From CAVVNP01 sp963800235 (lineage in GTDB: Bacteria; Actinomycetota; Acidimicrobiia; Acidimicrobiales; Iamiaceae): a stretch of 64,000 nucleotides of DNA. Location of the stretch: positions 1,612,001 to 1,676,000 of the forward strand of contig CAWDAD010000001.1 of the NCBI GenBank assembly GCA_963800235.1. Reading direction: 5' to 3'. Positions within the stretch are counted from its first letter, which is position 1. Each line of letters opens with the position of its first letter. Below the pieces are notes generated by a model. The model made no database searches, was not told the origin of the DNA, and saw nothing but the letters and a program-made list of their open reading frames with translations. Made by a program: the position numbers and the translations under genes. Below, piece by piece: positions 24,332 through 32,362 of the stretch.

Positions 24332-25537
24332 CTAGGTGGTGCGCCCCTGGGCCCGGAGCGAGTCGGCGGCGCCCCGGGTGCGCAGCACACCCGCCGCCTC
24401 CAGCTCGGCGATGCGCTCGTCGGAGTAGCCCACCTCGGCCAGCACCTCGTGGTTGTGCTCGCCGATCAGCGGCGCCGGCCGGCGGACCTCGGCCGGCGTG
24501 GCGCCGAAGCGGACCGGCGGCGGGATGCTGCGGTACGGACCGGCGACGGGGTGCTCGGCCATCGGCAGCCCGGCGGCGACCTGGTCGAGGTCGGGGACCT
24601 CGGCCACCGGGACGCCCGCGCCCCGGCACCACACCAGCCACGCCGCGGTGGTGCGGGCGCCCACGATGGCGTCGAGGGTCGCGGCCGCGAAGTCGGGGTC
24701 GTCGTGGCGGCCCGAGCGCGACATGCGGGGATCGCCGACGAGGTCGCCGCGACCGCCCTCGGCCAGGACGGCGTCCCAGTGGTGCTGGAGGTAGGGGAAC
24801 ACCAGCACCTGGCCGTCGAGGGTCCGCTGGGGGCGGCGGGTGGGGTCGAGCACCCGCTCGTACCCGACGTGCGCCTGCCGGTCGGTCGAGGTGGCGCCGG
24901 CGCTGTGCTCGACCAGCAGGAAGGCGGTGGTGACGTCGGCCATCGGCACCTCGACGTGCTGGCCCTCGCCGGTGCGCTCCCGGTGCAGCAGGGCCGCCGT
25001 CACCGCCTGGGCGATGACCAGGCCGCACACCTTGTCGGCCAGCAGGGTCGGGACGAGGCGTGGTTCGAGGCCGGCGCGCACCAGCATCTGCGGGGCGCCG
25101 CTCGCCGCCTGGATCACGTCGTCGTAGGCCGGCTCCGCGGCCCGGGGCGAGTCGGACGGGTAGCCGTGGGCCTGGCAGAAGACGACGTCGGGCCGCACGG
25201 CGCGCACGTCCGGGTCGGCGAGGCCGAGGCGGGCGAGCGGGACCGGCCGGAGGTTGGTCACCACCACGTCGCAGGTGGCGGCGATGGCGAGCGTCGCCTC
25301 CCGGCCGAGCGGGTGCTTCACGTCGAGGGCGACGTTGCGCTTGTTGCGCAGCAGGTTGAGCGAGATGTCCGAGAGCTGGCGGTGCGGGCCGGGACCCATC
25401 GAGCGGTTCAGCTCACCCCGGCCCGGCTCGACGGCGATCACGTCGGCCCCCTGGTCGCCCAGGACCTGGGTCGCCATCGGCCCCATGATCACCGAGCTCA
25501 GGTCGAGCACGCGGATGCCCGCCAGCGGTCCGCTCAC
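24332..25537 (-). CDS. Family III (CaiB/BaiF) CoA transferase
   Basis: This 401-residue enzyme moves CoA between carboxylic acids. It opens with GIRVLDLSSVIMGPMATQVLGDQGADVIAVEPGRGE. It has SLNLLRNKRNVALDVKHPLG, a YDDVIQAASGAPQML block and LLADKVCGLVIAQAVTAALLHRERTGEGQHVEVPM, the usual order for class III transferases. The catalytic aspartate is not certain by eye. In steroid and bile-acid clusters such enzymes act as CoA transferases or as alpha-methylacyl-CoA racemases. The GTG at 25537 begins directly with SGPLAGIRVLDLS; no strong ribosome site is visible. It is divergent from the TfoX gene. Confidence 0.9.
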   Translation of the reverse strand: MSGPLAGIRVLDLSSVIMGPMATQVLGDQGADVIAVEPGRGELNRSMGPGPHRQLSDISLNLLRNKRNVALDVKHPLGREATLAIAATCDVVVTNLRPVPLARLGLADPDVRAVRPDVVFCQAHGYPSDSPRAAEPAYDDVIQAASGAPQMLVRAGLEPRLVPTLLADKVCGLVIAQAVTAALLHRERTGEGQHVEVPMADVTTAFLLVEHSAGATSTDRQAHVGYERVLDPTRRPQRTLDGQVLVFPYLQHHWDAVLAEGGRGDLVGDPRMSRSGRHDDPDFAAATLDAIVGARTTAAWLVWCRGAGVPVAEVPDLDQVAAGLPMAEHPVAGPYRSIPPPVRFGATPAEVRRPAPLIGEHNHEVLAEVGYSDERIAELEAAGVLRTRGAADSLRAQGRTT

Positions 25538-25671
25538 CGATCAGCCCATCCTCGGCGGCGGGCTCGGTCGACCTGGCACGGCGGCGACGGTACGGGACGG
25601 CGTCGGACCCGGCGCGCACCGCCGCCCAGGGGCGACGGCGACGGGGATGCGTCGACCGTACGCTCGGGGCC

Positions 25672-26019
25672 GTGGCCTACGACGAGGACCTGGCCGAGCG
25701 GATCCGCGAGGTGATCACCGAGTCCCACGAGGTGACCGAGCAGAAGATGTTCGGTGGGCTGGCCTTCCTCGTCGGCGGCAACATGGCCGTCGTCGCCAGC
25801 GGCCAGGGCGGCCTGATGGTCCGGGCCGACCCGGCCGAGTGCGACCACCTGGTCGGGACCACCGCCGCCGAGGCCATGGTCATGCGCGGCCGCCCCCTGG
25901 GCGGCTGGCTGCGGCTCGAATCCGCGGCCGTCGAGGACGAGGCCGAGCTCCGCCGCTGGGTCGACGTCGGCGCGACCTACGCCGCCTCCCTGCCACCGAA
26001 GCCGCCGAAGAAGCGCTGA
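25672..26019 (+). CDS. TfoX N-terminal-domain family protein
   Basis: This 115-residue protein matches the TfoX/Sxy N-terminal domain: MAYDEDLAERIREVI, KMFGGLAFLVGGNMAVVASGQGGLMVRADP and GRPLGGWLRL are the family blocks. In gamma-proteobacteria full-length TfoX activates competence; isolated N-domains in actinobacteria have no known role. The GTG at 25672 is the only good start. It is followed by a 22-base GC palindrome and a convergent operon. Confidence 0.85.
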   Translation: MAYDEDLAERIREVITESHEVTEQKMFGGLAFLVGGNMAVVASGQGGLMVRADPAECDHLVGTTAAEAMVMRGRPLGGWLRLESAAVEDEAELRRWVDVGATYAASLPPKPPKKR

Positions 26020-26035
26020 CCCGGGACTGCGGCGC

Positions 26036-26057
26036 GCGGCGCGGCGCGCCGCGCCGC
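26036..26057. terminator. 22-base perfect GC palindrome between convergent genes
   Basis: The segment consists only of G and C and equals its own reverse complement over 22 bases (centre GCGC). It lies 17 bases after the TfoX stop and 18 before the EthD stop. A bidirectional terminator is likely, although a stem without loop would open at its centre. Confidence 0.55.
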
Positions 26058-26074
26058 CCCCGCCGGCGACCCGT

Positions 26075-26359
26075 TCAGACGACCTCGGACACCTGGCGCT
26101 GGGGGTCGACGTCGGTGAAGTTCGGGATGTCGGCGCGGACGGCGGCGGTGCCGTCGACGGCCAGTGCCCGATCCAAGGCGTCGAGCGAGTCGAAGAAGAA
26201 GTGGACGCCGCCCACGAACGGGCCACGGACGCCCCTGTCGATCTCGTAGCGCTCGACCCCGTACGTGCGGGCGGCCAGCGGCACGTGGCTGTCCCGGTAG
26301 TAGTCGTGGTCGAAGCGGGCGCCCTCGGCGGCGGGGTACAGGACGGAGTAGCGGATCAC
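26075..26359 (-). CDS. EthD-family protein
   Basis: This 94-residue dimeric alpha-beta-barrel protein matches the EthD family: VIRYSVLYPAAEGARFDHDYYRDSHVPLAARTYGVERYEIDRG is the classical N-terminal half, with the DxxYYxxxHxPL pattern. EthD proteins accompany P450 or ring-hydroxylating systems. The GTG at 26359 starts two bases after the stop of the VOC gene, and AGGAG precedes it. It is the last gene of the Rieske-VOC-EthD operon. Confidence 0.87.
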   Translation of the reverse strand: MIRYSVLYPAAEGARFDHDYYRDSHVPLAARTYGVERYEIDRGVRGPFVGGVHFFFDSLDALDRALAVDGTAAVRADIPNFTDVDPQRQVSEVV

Positions 26360-26361
26360 GG

Positions 26362-27225
26362 TCAGGGCTCCTCGGGCGGTCGGCGGTCCGGTCGACACGG
26401 GGTAGCACGGCGGACCTCCGTCCGCCTGCCCACCCGCTGGTCGGGGTGACGCTGGACCAGCTCGACCTGGTAGCCGTCGGGGTCCTCGACGAAGGCGATG
26501 GTCGTGGGCCAGCGGTCGAGTCGCCGCGGCGCCATGACCGACCGGTGGCCGGCGGCGACGGCGGCGTCGTGCACGCCCCGGCAGTCGTCGGTGTTCACGT
26601 ACAGCTTCCACAGCGCGCCCATCACGATGGGCCCGTCCTGCTCCTTCTGCTCGGCGAGCTGCAGCGTGCCGCCGGCGGCCGCCCCCGACTCGAGGATCGC
26701 CTCGAACGCCGTCGGGATCTCGGTGCGGCTCGAGCAGGTCAGCCCGAGCGTCTCGTAGAAGGCGACGCCGGCGTCGAGGTCGGTGACGTTGATGCAGCAC
26801 TGGCCGATCCAGGGGGCGTCGGTCGGTGAGCCCTCGGGCCACGGGTGCCGCTCGACCAGCTCGACCAGGTGGCCGTCGACGTCGCGCACGAAGCTCACCG
26901 TGACCGGCCACCGCTCCAACCGCTCGGGGCCCTGCTCCTCGGTGGCGCCGGCGTCGAGCGCCGCCCGGTGGGTGGCGGCGATGTCGGAGGTGTTCACGTA
27001 CCGCTTCCACAGGGCGTTGCCGAGCGGGAGCGGTCCGTTGGGCTCCCTGGGCTGGGCCAGCTGCAGCCTGCCGCCGTGCTGGCGGCCCGGGTGCTCCACG
27101 ATCGCCTCGGACGCCTGGGGGATCTCGGTGCGGCTCGTCACCGCCAGGCCGAGCGCATCGTAGAAGGCGACCGACCGCTCGAGGTCGGTGACGTGGACGC
27201 AGTACTGGCCGATCGAGCTGGTCAC
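26362..27225 (-). CDS. Two-domain VOC (glyoxalase/extradiol-fold) protein
   Basis: This 287-residue protein contains two VOC modules in tandem (residues about 5-128 and 138-265) that are clearly alike: IGQYCVHVTDLERSVAFYDALGLAVTSRTEIPQASEAIVE versus IGQCCINVTDLDAGVAFYETLGLTCSSRTEIPTAFEAILE. Each has an acidic late position (VDGHLVELVERHP, PDGYQVELVQRHP). Conserved metal histidines are uncertain. The protein is an internal duplication. Its role may be isomerisation or ring cleavage of a product of the neighbouring Rieske oxygenase (inference from operon position). The GTG at 27225 has GAGG upstream. Confidence 0.85.
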   Translation of the reverse strand: MTSSIGQYCVHVTDLERSVAFYDALGLAVTSRTEIPQASEAIVEHPGRQHGGRLQLAQPREPNGPLPLGNALWKRYVNTSDIAATHRAALDAGATEEQGPERLERWPVTVSFVRDVDGHLVELVERHPWPEGSPTDAPWIGQCCINVTDLDAGVAFYETLGLTCSSRTEIPTAFEAILESGAAAGGTLQLAEQKEQDGPIVMGALWKLYVNTDDCRGVHDAAVAAGHRSVMAPRRLDRWPTTIAFVEDPDGYQVELVQRHPDQRVGRRTEVRRATPCRPDRRPPEEP

Positions 27226-27256
27226 GGGTCGTCCTCTCGGTCCGGGCGCGACGAGG

Positions 27257-28297
27257 TCAGCAGTAGAACTGCTGCGCCCAGCGCCGGTGCTCGAGCACCA
27301 GCTTCTCGGTCCTGGTGATGATCGGGGGGTCCCGGTACACCTTGTTCTCCCAGATCGGGATGTCCTGGCTGACCCCGGCGCAGAACGAGTCGACCGCCTT
27401 CTGGGCCGCCTCCTCGCCGTTCGCCCTCGGCGAGGTGAAGATCCACCGGACCTGGACGCTGCCGGCGTCGAGCGGCGTGGTCGACGACAGGAAGGTCACG
27501 TAGTCCTTCACCCGGATCACGCCGAGGCCGAGCCCGAAGCCCTCCCGCACGAACGCCCCGCCCATCCCGACCGCCTTCTTGTAGGTGCCCTCGACGACGA
27601 ACTCGTCCTCGGGGATGGCGTCGGTGCCGTGCACGTACCGGAAGTGGGAGAAGTCGACGTTGTTCTCGGCCATGTCCTGGGCGGCGACGCGGACCTCGAA
27701 GTCCCGCACCACGATCGGGGTCCACCCGGGGTCGTGGAGCTCGGGCACCTCGGGCACCTCGTAGAACGGCTCACCGCCCTCGGCGTGGTACCAGGTCCAG
27801 ATCATGTGGTTGCGCTCGATGGTCGGGTACGCCCGCTGGTGCGCCTTGGGCGGGATGCGGGTGACCTCGCCGTAGGGGATCTCGACGCAGGTGCCGGACT
27901 CGCCGGCGAACCGCCAGCCGTGGAACGGGCAGCGGATGCAGCCCCCCTCGACCCGGCCGCCGACGGCCAGGTGGGCGCCGAGGTGCGGGCAGTGGGCGTC
28001 GAGCACCGCCGGTGCGCCGTCGGTGCCGCGGAACAGCACCAGGTCGCGGTCGAAGTAGCGGATGGCCCGCACGTCGCCCGGCCCGACGTCCTTCGCCTCG
28101 GCGACGACGAACCAGCCGTTGGGCACCGGGAACGGGTACCGGTCCGGCCCGAAGGTCGACACCCGCTGACGCTGGTCGAGGTCGGTCAGCAGGTCGGGGT
28201 TGCGGGGCATCGGCAGCCCGGCGGGCAGGCCCCCGTTGTCGGCGTTGACGGCGGTGCCCGCCACCTCGCCGAGGGCGGCGTCGTCGGTCTGGGTCAT
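27257..28297 (-). CDS. Rieske non-haem iron oxygenase, KshA-like
   Basis: This 346-residue terminal oxygenase has Rieske cluster ligands Cys103-x-His105 (CPHLGAHL) and Cys123-x2-His126 (CPFHGW), and the mononuclear iron site N-N-V-D-F-S-H-F-R-Y-V-H (Asp215, His218, His223). The blocks GWFVVAEAKDVGPGDVRAIRYFDRDLVLFRG and CVEIPYGEVTRIPPKA closely follow the 3-ketosteroid 9-alpha-hydroxylase KshA, which opens steroid ring B together with a reductase, KshB. No KshB candidate is in the window. The ATG at 28297 is preferred over 28303 because AGGGG lies at six bases. It is first in a three-gene operon, divergent from a TetR gene. Confidence 0.88.
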   Translation of the reverse strand: MTQTDDAALGEVAGTAVNADNGGLPAGLPMPRNPDLLTDLDQRQRVSTFGPDRYPFPVPNGWFVVAEAKDVGPGDVRAIRYFDRDLVLFRGTDGAPAVLDAHCPHLGAHLAVGGRVEGGCIRCPFHGWRFAGESGTCVEIPYGEVTRIPPKAHQRAYPTIERNHMIWTWYHAEGGEPFYEVPEVPELHDPGWTPIVVRDFEVRVAAQDMAENNVDFSHFRYVHGTDAIPEDEFVVEGTYKKAVGMGGAFVREGFGLGLGVIRVKDYVTFLSSTTPLDAGSVQVRWIFTSPRANGEEAAQKAVDSFCAGVSQDIPIWENKVYRDPPIITRTEKLVLEHRRWAQQFYC

Positions 28298-28317
28298 CGG
28301 CATCCCCTAGAGTTTCC

Positions 28318-28336
28318 GAATCCTTGTAGACAATTC
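28318..28336. promoter_or_regulatory. Weak palindrome between KshA-like and TetR genes
   Basis: TTGTAGACAA (28324-28333) has four-base arms, and flanking GAAT/ATTC elements add partial symmetry. The region is A/T-rich relative to its surroundings, as promoters are. Candidate operator for the TetR at 28417. Confidence 0.4.
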
Positions 28337-28416
28337 CACACCGAGGCCGTGATGGCAAGCGCTCCACCGCCGGCGACCCCCCGGGCCGGACCGGGAGCGA
28401 CGGGTACGGTGCAGCC

Positions 28417-29112
28417 GTGGCCGACCCGTCCGTGAGCGAGGAGCCGGGTCCCGCCAAGGTGGGTCGCCCGGCTCGGATCAACCGGGAGATGATCGCCGCC
28501 ACCGCCCACGAGATCGGCCTCGACGGGCTCACCCTGCGGGCGGTCGCCGACCACCTCGGCGTGAGCATCGCCGCCCTCTACCACCACGTCTCCGGCAAGG
28601 ACGACCTCATGCGGGCGGCGGCCGAGCACGCCGCCGGCCTCGTGCCGCTGCCCCAGGACACCGGCCAGCACTGGGCGGTGTGGCTGCTCGAGTGGGCGTT
28701 CTACAACCACGACATCTTCGCCACCCGGCCCGGCCTGCTGGCCGAGTACCTCGACGGCGCCATCGGGGCCGAGATGGTGGCGCCCAGCCTCGACCGCATC
28801 ATCGCCGGGCTGGTCCGCCAGGGCTTCACCCCGCTCGAGGCCGACGCCGCCTACCAGCTCATGGCCGCCACCGCCATCGGCTCGGTGGTCAACGAGCAGC
28901 GCACCGAGCAGATCCTCGACGTCCCGCGGGACTACCTCGACCAGCTCCCCCACCTGCGGGCCGCCCTCGACGCCGGCGCCCGGCAGGGACCGCCGACCTT
29001 CGAGGCCCGCATCGAGACGGCGCTGCGCGGCATCGCCGCCGAGCGGGGCGAGGACTGGGCACCGATCCGCACCGACCTCCGCCGCCTCGCCCGCCGCCGC
29101 CGGCGCGCCTGA
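28417..29112 (+). CDS. TetR-family regulator divergent from the KshA-like operon
   Basis: This 231-residue repressor has the helix-turn-helix in residues about 20-66 (REMIAATAHEIGLDGLTLRAVADHLGVSIAALYHHVSGKDDLMRAA) and a TetR_C-type helical domain (WAFYNHDIFATRPGLLAEYL). The GTG at 28417 starts the open frame; a basic linker VGRPARINR precedes the domain. Its divergent position makes it the likely regulator of the Rieske-VOC-EthD operon. It is convergent with the SDR at 29217. Confidence 0.87.
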   Translation: MADPSVSEEPGPAKVGRPARINREMIAATAHEIGLDGLTLRAVADHLGVSIAALYHHVSGKDDLMRAAAEHAAGLVPLPQDTGQHWAVWLLEWAFYNHDIFATRPGLLAEYLDGAIGAEMVAPSLDRIIAGLVRQGFTPLEADAAYQLMAATAIGSVVNEQRTEQILDVPRDYLDQLPHLRAALDAGARQGPPTFEARIETALRGIAAERGEDWAPIRTDLRRLARRRRRA

Positions 29113-29148
29113 CGAGGTGGCCCGCCGACCCGGCGAGGGCGGCTCGGT

Positions 29149-29183
29149 GTGCAGGAGCTCGTCCCGGGGACGAACGGCTGCAC
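29149..29183. terminator. Hairpin between convergent TetR and SDR genes
   Basis: GTGCAG (29149-29154) pairs with CTGCAC (29178-29183), and an inner TCGTCCC (29159-29165) faces GGGACGA (29167-29173). It lies in the 104-base gap of convergent genes with no T-tract. Confidence 0.5.
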
Positions 29184-29216
29184 CCGGGGGCCGCCGGCGC
29201 CGTCACGCGAGGACCG

Positions 29217-30002
29217 CTACCGGCGGGTGGGCGGCTCGGCCGGGAGGTTCGGCCCGCCGATGGGCGACGGCGAGCGCAGGACCACCTCGTCGACGTTCAC
29301 GCCCGGGCTCTCCAGCGCGGCGGCGTAGAGGCCGAGCAGCACGCCGGCCACCTGCTCGGGGGTCATGAAGTCCTCGCTCATGACCCCGTGGCGCTCCCAG
29401 CTGGCGAGCGCCGGGCCGAGCTGGTCGTCCTCGAAGCCGACCCCGAACTCGGTCGGGAACGTGGCGCCGACGACCACGCAGGACACCCGCAGGCCGGGGT
29501 GCTCGATGCGCAGGCCGGCGAGCACCGCCTCCAGCCCGACCTTCGACGCCGCGTAGGGGACCAGGCCGTGGCGAGGCCGGCGGCCGGTCTCCGACGAGGT
29601 CGCGGCGAGGACGCCGGTGGGCGCCAGCGCGGGGCGGATCTCGTCGAGCAGCCGGGCGATGCCGACCAGGTTGGTGCTGAGCGTCGTCGACCAGTCGTCG
29701 TCGTCGGTCGTCGCCAGCGGCCGCAGGTCGGCCACGCCGGTGGTCACGAGCAGCAGGTCGATCGGCGGTCCCTCGCGGAGCCGCGCGGCCCAGGCGGTGC
29801 GGCTGGCGACGTCGGCCACGTCGACCACCGCCACCTGGCCGGCGCCCAGCTCGGCCACCAGGCCGTCGAGCAGCTCGACCCGGCGGGCCGACACCGTGAC
29901 GTCGGCCCCGGCCCTGGCGGCGCCGACCGCGAAGGCGCGACCGATGCCCGCCGACGCCCCGACCACCACGACCCGCCTCCCGGCGAGCGGCTCAGCGGTC
30001 AC
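29217..30002 (-). CDS. Short-chain dehydrogenase/reductase (SDR)
   Basis: This 261-residue NAD(P)-dependent oxidoreductase has the cofactor motif VVVGASAGIGRAFAVGAARAGADVTVSARR, an acidic VVDVAD, a TTGVADL segment in place of NNAG, SSETG with the catalytic serine, and Y-x3-K in YAASK. The order fits a classical SDR that oxidises a hydroxy group. It is the last gene of the nine-gene operon; its GTG at 30002 overlaps the ligase stop (GTGA). It may act on a hydroxyacyl-CoA or ring hydroxyl. Confidence 0.88.
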   Translation of the reverse strand: MTAEPLAGRRVVVVGASAGIGRAFAVGAARAGADVTVSARRVELLDGLVAELGAGQVAVVDVADVASRTAWAARLREGPPIDLLLVTTGVADLRPLATTDDDDWSTTLSTNLVGIARLLDEIRPALAPTGVLAATSSETGRRPRHGLVPYAASKVGLEAVLAGLRIEHPGLRVSCVVVGATFPTEFGVGFEDDQLGPALASWERHGVMSEDFMTPEQVAGVLLGLYAAALESPGVNVDEVVLRSPSPIGGPNLPAEPPTRR

Positions 30003-31546
30003 GGCGGCGACGCCCCGGCGACCAGGTCGCGGACGAGGACCTTGCCGACCTCGTTGCGGGGTAGGGCGTCCACCGCCACGAACCGGGCCGGCACCTTGTA
30101 GGGAGCCAGGTGCCGGCGGCACAGGGCCTCGAGCTCGGCGGCGTCGACGGCCTCGTCGGCCGACTCGCCCGCGCCCGGGCCCACCCCACCGACGGGCACC
30201 ACGAACGCCCACGGCACCTCGCCCAACCGGTCGTCGGGCGCGCCGGCCACCGCCACGTCGGCCACCAGCGGCGAGAGGCGCAGCACCTCCTCGACCTCGC
30301 CGGGGAAGACCTTGAGCCCGCCCCGGTTCACCACGTCGCTCAGCCGGCCCTCCAGCCACACGAAGCCGTCGTCGTCCTGGTGGCCGACGTCGCCGGTGCG
30401 GAACCAACCGTCGTCGGTGAGCCGGTCGGCGAGGTCGCCGCCGTCGGCGTAGCCGGCCGACAGCGCCGGGGTCAGCACCTGCAGCTCGCCGGTGTCGTCG
30501 TCGGTGCGCACCTCGACGCCGGCATGGGGCCGGCCGACGGCGCCGAGCTTGTCGTCGCCGTGCTCCTTGGCGTCGGCGCCGGTCCAGCCGATGATCTCGC
30601 CGCCGATCTCGGTCTGCCCGTAGCAGTTGAGGACGAAGACGCCGAAGCGGTCCCGGAACCGGCGGGCCTGCAGCGGCGACAGCGGGGCGGTGATGCTGCG
30701 CACGTAGCGGAGCGGGGCCAGGGAGGTGACCGCCTCGTCGTCGCTGAGCATGGTCATGGCCGCCGGTGGCAGCACCGTGGAGCGGATGCCGAACCGCTCG
30801 ACGAGCCGGGCGAACTCCCGGGTGTCGAACCCGTCCATGACCACGATCGGCGCCCCCACCGCCCGGGCGAACAGCACCTGGTAGATGCCCGCCCACAGCG
30901 ACAGCGACACCGGCACCAGGTTGGGCATGGGCGGCGTGGCCGGGCCGCGGCTGCGGCCGTCCGACCCGGGCCCGCCCGACCCGCCGGCCGGCTTCCGCAG
31001 CGATGACACCACGTTGTCGAGCAGGGGCCGGACGCCCGAGTGGGTGAGCAGCACCGGCTTCGGTCGCCCGGTGGTGCCCGAGGTGAGCTGCACCAGGGCG
31101 ACGTCGGGGTCGAAGCGACGCTCCCCCGGCCGCCCGGGGCGGACCTCGACCACGGCGGCGCCGTCGTCGACCACCACGACCGGACGACCGTCGAACCGCT
31201 CGGCCGGGTCGGCGGTGGTGACGACGACCACGGGGTCGACCGATGCCAGCACGTGGGCGAGGTCGGACGCGCCCAGCCGGGGGTTGAGCGGCACGTACGC
31301 CCCGCCGGCCCGCCACACCCCGAACAGGGCGGGCACCACCGCCGGGTCGGGCAGCATCACGCCGACCGGCGACCCCTCGTCCACGCCGGCCCCGGTGAGC
31401 GCGTCGCCGAGGGCGGCGGCCGCCGCCCGCACGTCGGCGAGCGACCGGTCCCGTCCCGCGGCGTGCAGCAGCAGCGACGACCCGTCGCCGGACGACCCGG
31501 CGAACAGCAGGTCACCGAGCCGGCTGACCCCGGAGGCGTCGCTCAC
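29999..31546 (-). CDS. AMP-forming acyl-CoA ligase
   Basis: This 515-residue ligase has the phosphate-binding motif LTSGTTGRPKP (about 154-164), a COQTE-like YGQTEIGGEIIGWTG block, GWFRTGDVGHQDDDGFVWLEGRLSDVVNRGGLKVFPGEVEEVL and the C-terminal lysine in EVGKVLVRDL (about 500). A glycine/proline-rich insert follows the first motif (KPAGGSGGPGSDG). It is eighth in the operon and is coupled at both ends (GTGA at 31543-31546 and at 29999-30002). The substrate is probably a carboxylic acid of the same pathway. Confidence 0.88.
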   Translation of the reverse strand: MSDASGVSRLGDLLFAGSSGDGSSLLLHAAGRDRSLADVRAAAAALGDALTGAGVDEGSPVGVMLPDPAVVPALFGVWRAGGAYVPLNPRLGASDLAHVLASVDPVVVVTTADPAERFDGRPVVVVDDGAAVVEVRPGRPGERRFDPDVALVQLTSGTTGRPKPVLLTHSGVRPLLDNVVSSLRKPAGGSGGPGSDGRSRGPATPPMPNLVPVSLSLWAGIYQVLFARAVGAPIVVMDGFDTREFARLVERFGIRSTVLPPAAMTMLSDDEAVTSLAPLRYVRSITAPLSPLQARRFRDRFGVFVLNCYGQTEIGGEIIGWTGADAKEHGDDKLGAVGRPHAGVEVRTDDDTGELQVLTPALSAGYADGGDLADRLTDDGWFRTGDVGHQDDDGFVWLEGRLSDVVNRGGLKVFPGEVEEVLRLSPLVADVAVAGAPDDRLGEVPWAFVVPVGGVGPGAGESADEAVDAAELEALCRRHLAPYKVPARFVAVDALPRNEVGKVLVRDLVAGASPP

Positions 31547-32334
31547 ACCTGCCACTCGGCCTCCCGCTTCTCGGCAAAGGCGCGCGGACCCTCCTCCTGG
31601 TCGGGGTGGCCCCACATCGACACCAGCTCGGCGGCGCCGGCGCGACAGGCGTCGGTGAGCCCGGTCTCCAGCGCTCCCCAGAGCGCCCGCTTGGTGGCCG
31701 CCATGGCCGCCGGCGAGTTGCGGGCCACCTTCTCGGCCAGCTCCTGGGCCGCCTCGCGCAGGCGCTCGGGCGGGTCGACGACCTCGCTGATCATGCCGAG
31801 CTCGTAGGCCCGCTGGGCCGACATGCGCTCGTAGCGGCCGACGAAGGCCATGCGCATGACCGCCTCGGCCGGCATCTTGCGCAGCAGGCCGATGGCCTCG
31901 ATCGCCACCACCTGACCGATCGAGACGTGGGGGTCGAAGAACTGGGCGTCGGCGGCGGCGATCACGATGTCGGCGTCGGCCACCCAGTGGAACGCTCCGC
32001 CGGCGCAGATGCCGTTCACCGCGGTGATCACCGGCTTCCACACCTGCTGGTGCCACGAGGTGAAGTGCAGGTCCCAGTCCTCGAGCGAGCGGCGGTACCG
32101 CTCCATCCCGACGCCGTCGCCGGCGATCTCGGCCACGTCGACGCCGGTCTGGAACGCCCGCCCCTCGCCGGTGTGCACGATCACCCGCACCGCCGGGTCG
32201 GCGTCGAGCTCGGCCCACGCATCGGCCAGCTCGTCGCGCATGGCGTTGTTCATGGCGTTGAGCTGGTCGGGCCGGTCGAAGATCAGCCAGCCGACCGGGC
32301 CGTGGCGCTCCACCTTCAGGGTCTCGTAGCTCAC
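31543..32334 (-). CDS. Crotonase-fold protein, tandem copy 1 (Glu catalytic positions replaced by His)
   Basis: This 263-residue enoyl-CoA hydratase-family protein has oxyanion-hole segments GEGRAFQTGVDV and VNGICAGGAFHWVADADIVIAA. The two catalytic glutamates of classical hydratases (rat Glu144 and Glu164) are both His here (GGAFH and DPHVSIG). A hydration mechanism of the standard type is unlikely; ring-hydrolase, isomerase or retro-aldol chemistry should be considered. The next gene upstream is a close paralogue, roughly 60 percent alike by eye and nearly identical in its last 80 residues. The GTG start is at 32334, and its stop overlaps the ligase start. Confidence 0.87.
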   Translation of the reverse strand: MSYETLKVERHGPVGWLIFDRPDQLNAMNNAMRDELADAWAELDADPAVRVIVHTGEGRAFQTGVDVAEIAGDGVGMERYRRSLEDWDLHFTSWHQQVWKPVITAVNGICAGGAFHWVADADIVIAAADAQFFDPHVSIGQVVAIEAIGLLRKMPAEAVMRMAFVGRYERMSAQRAYELGMISEVVDPPERLREAAQELAEKVARNSPAAMAATKRALWGALETGLTDACRAGAAELVSMWGHPDQEEGPRAFAEKREAEWQV

Positions 32335-32362
32335 CGGTTCGCTCCTGGCGTCTGCTCGGCCA

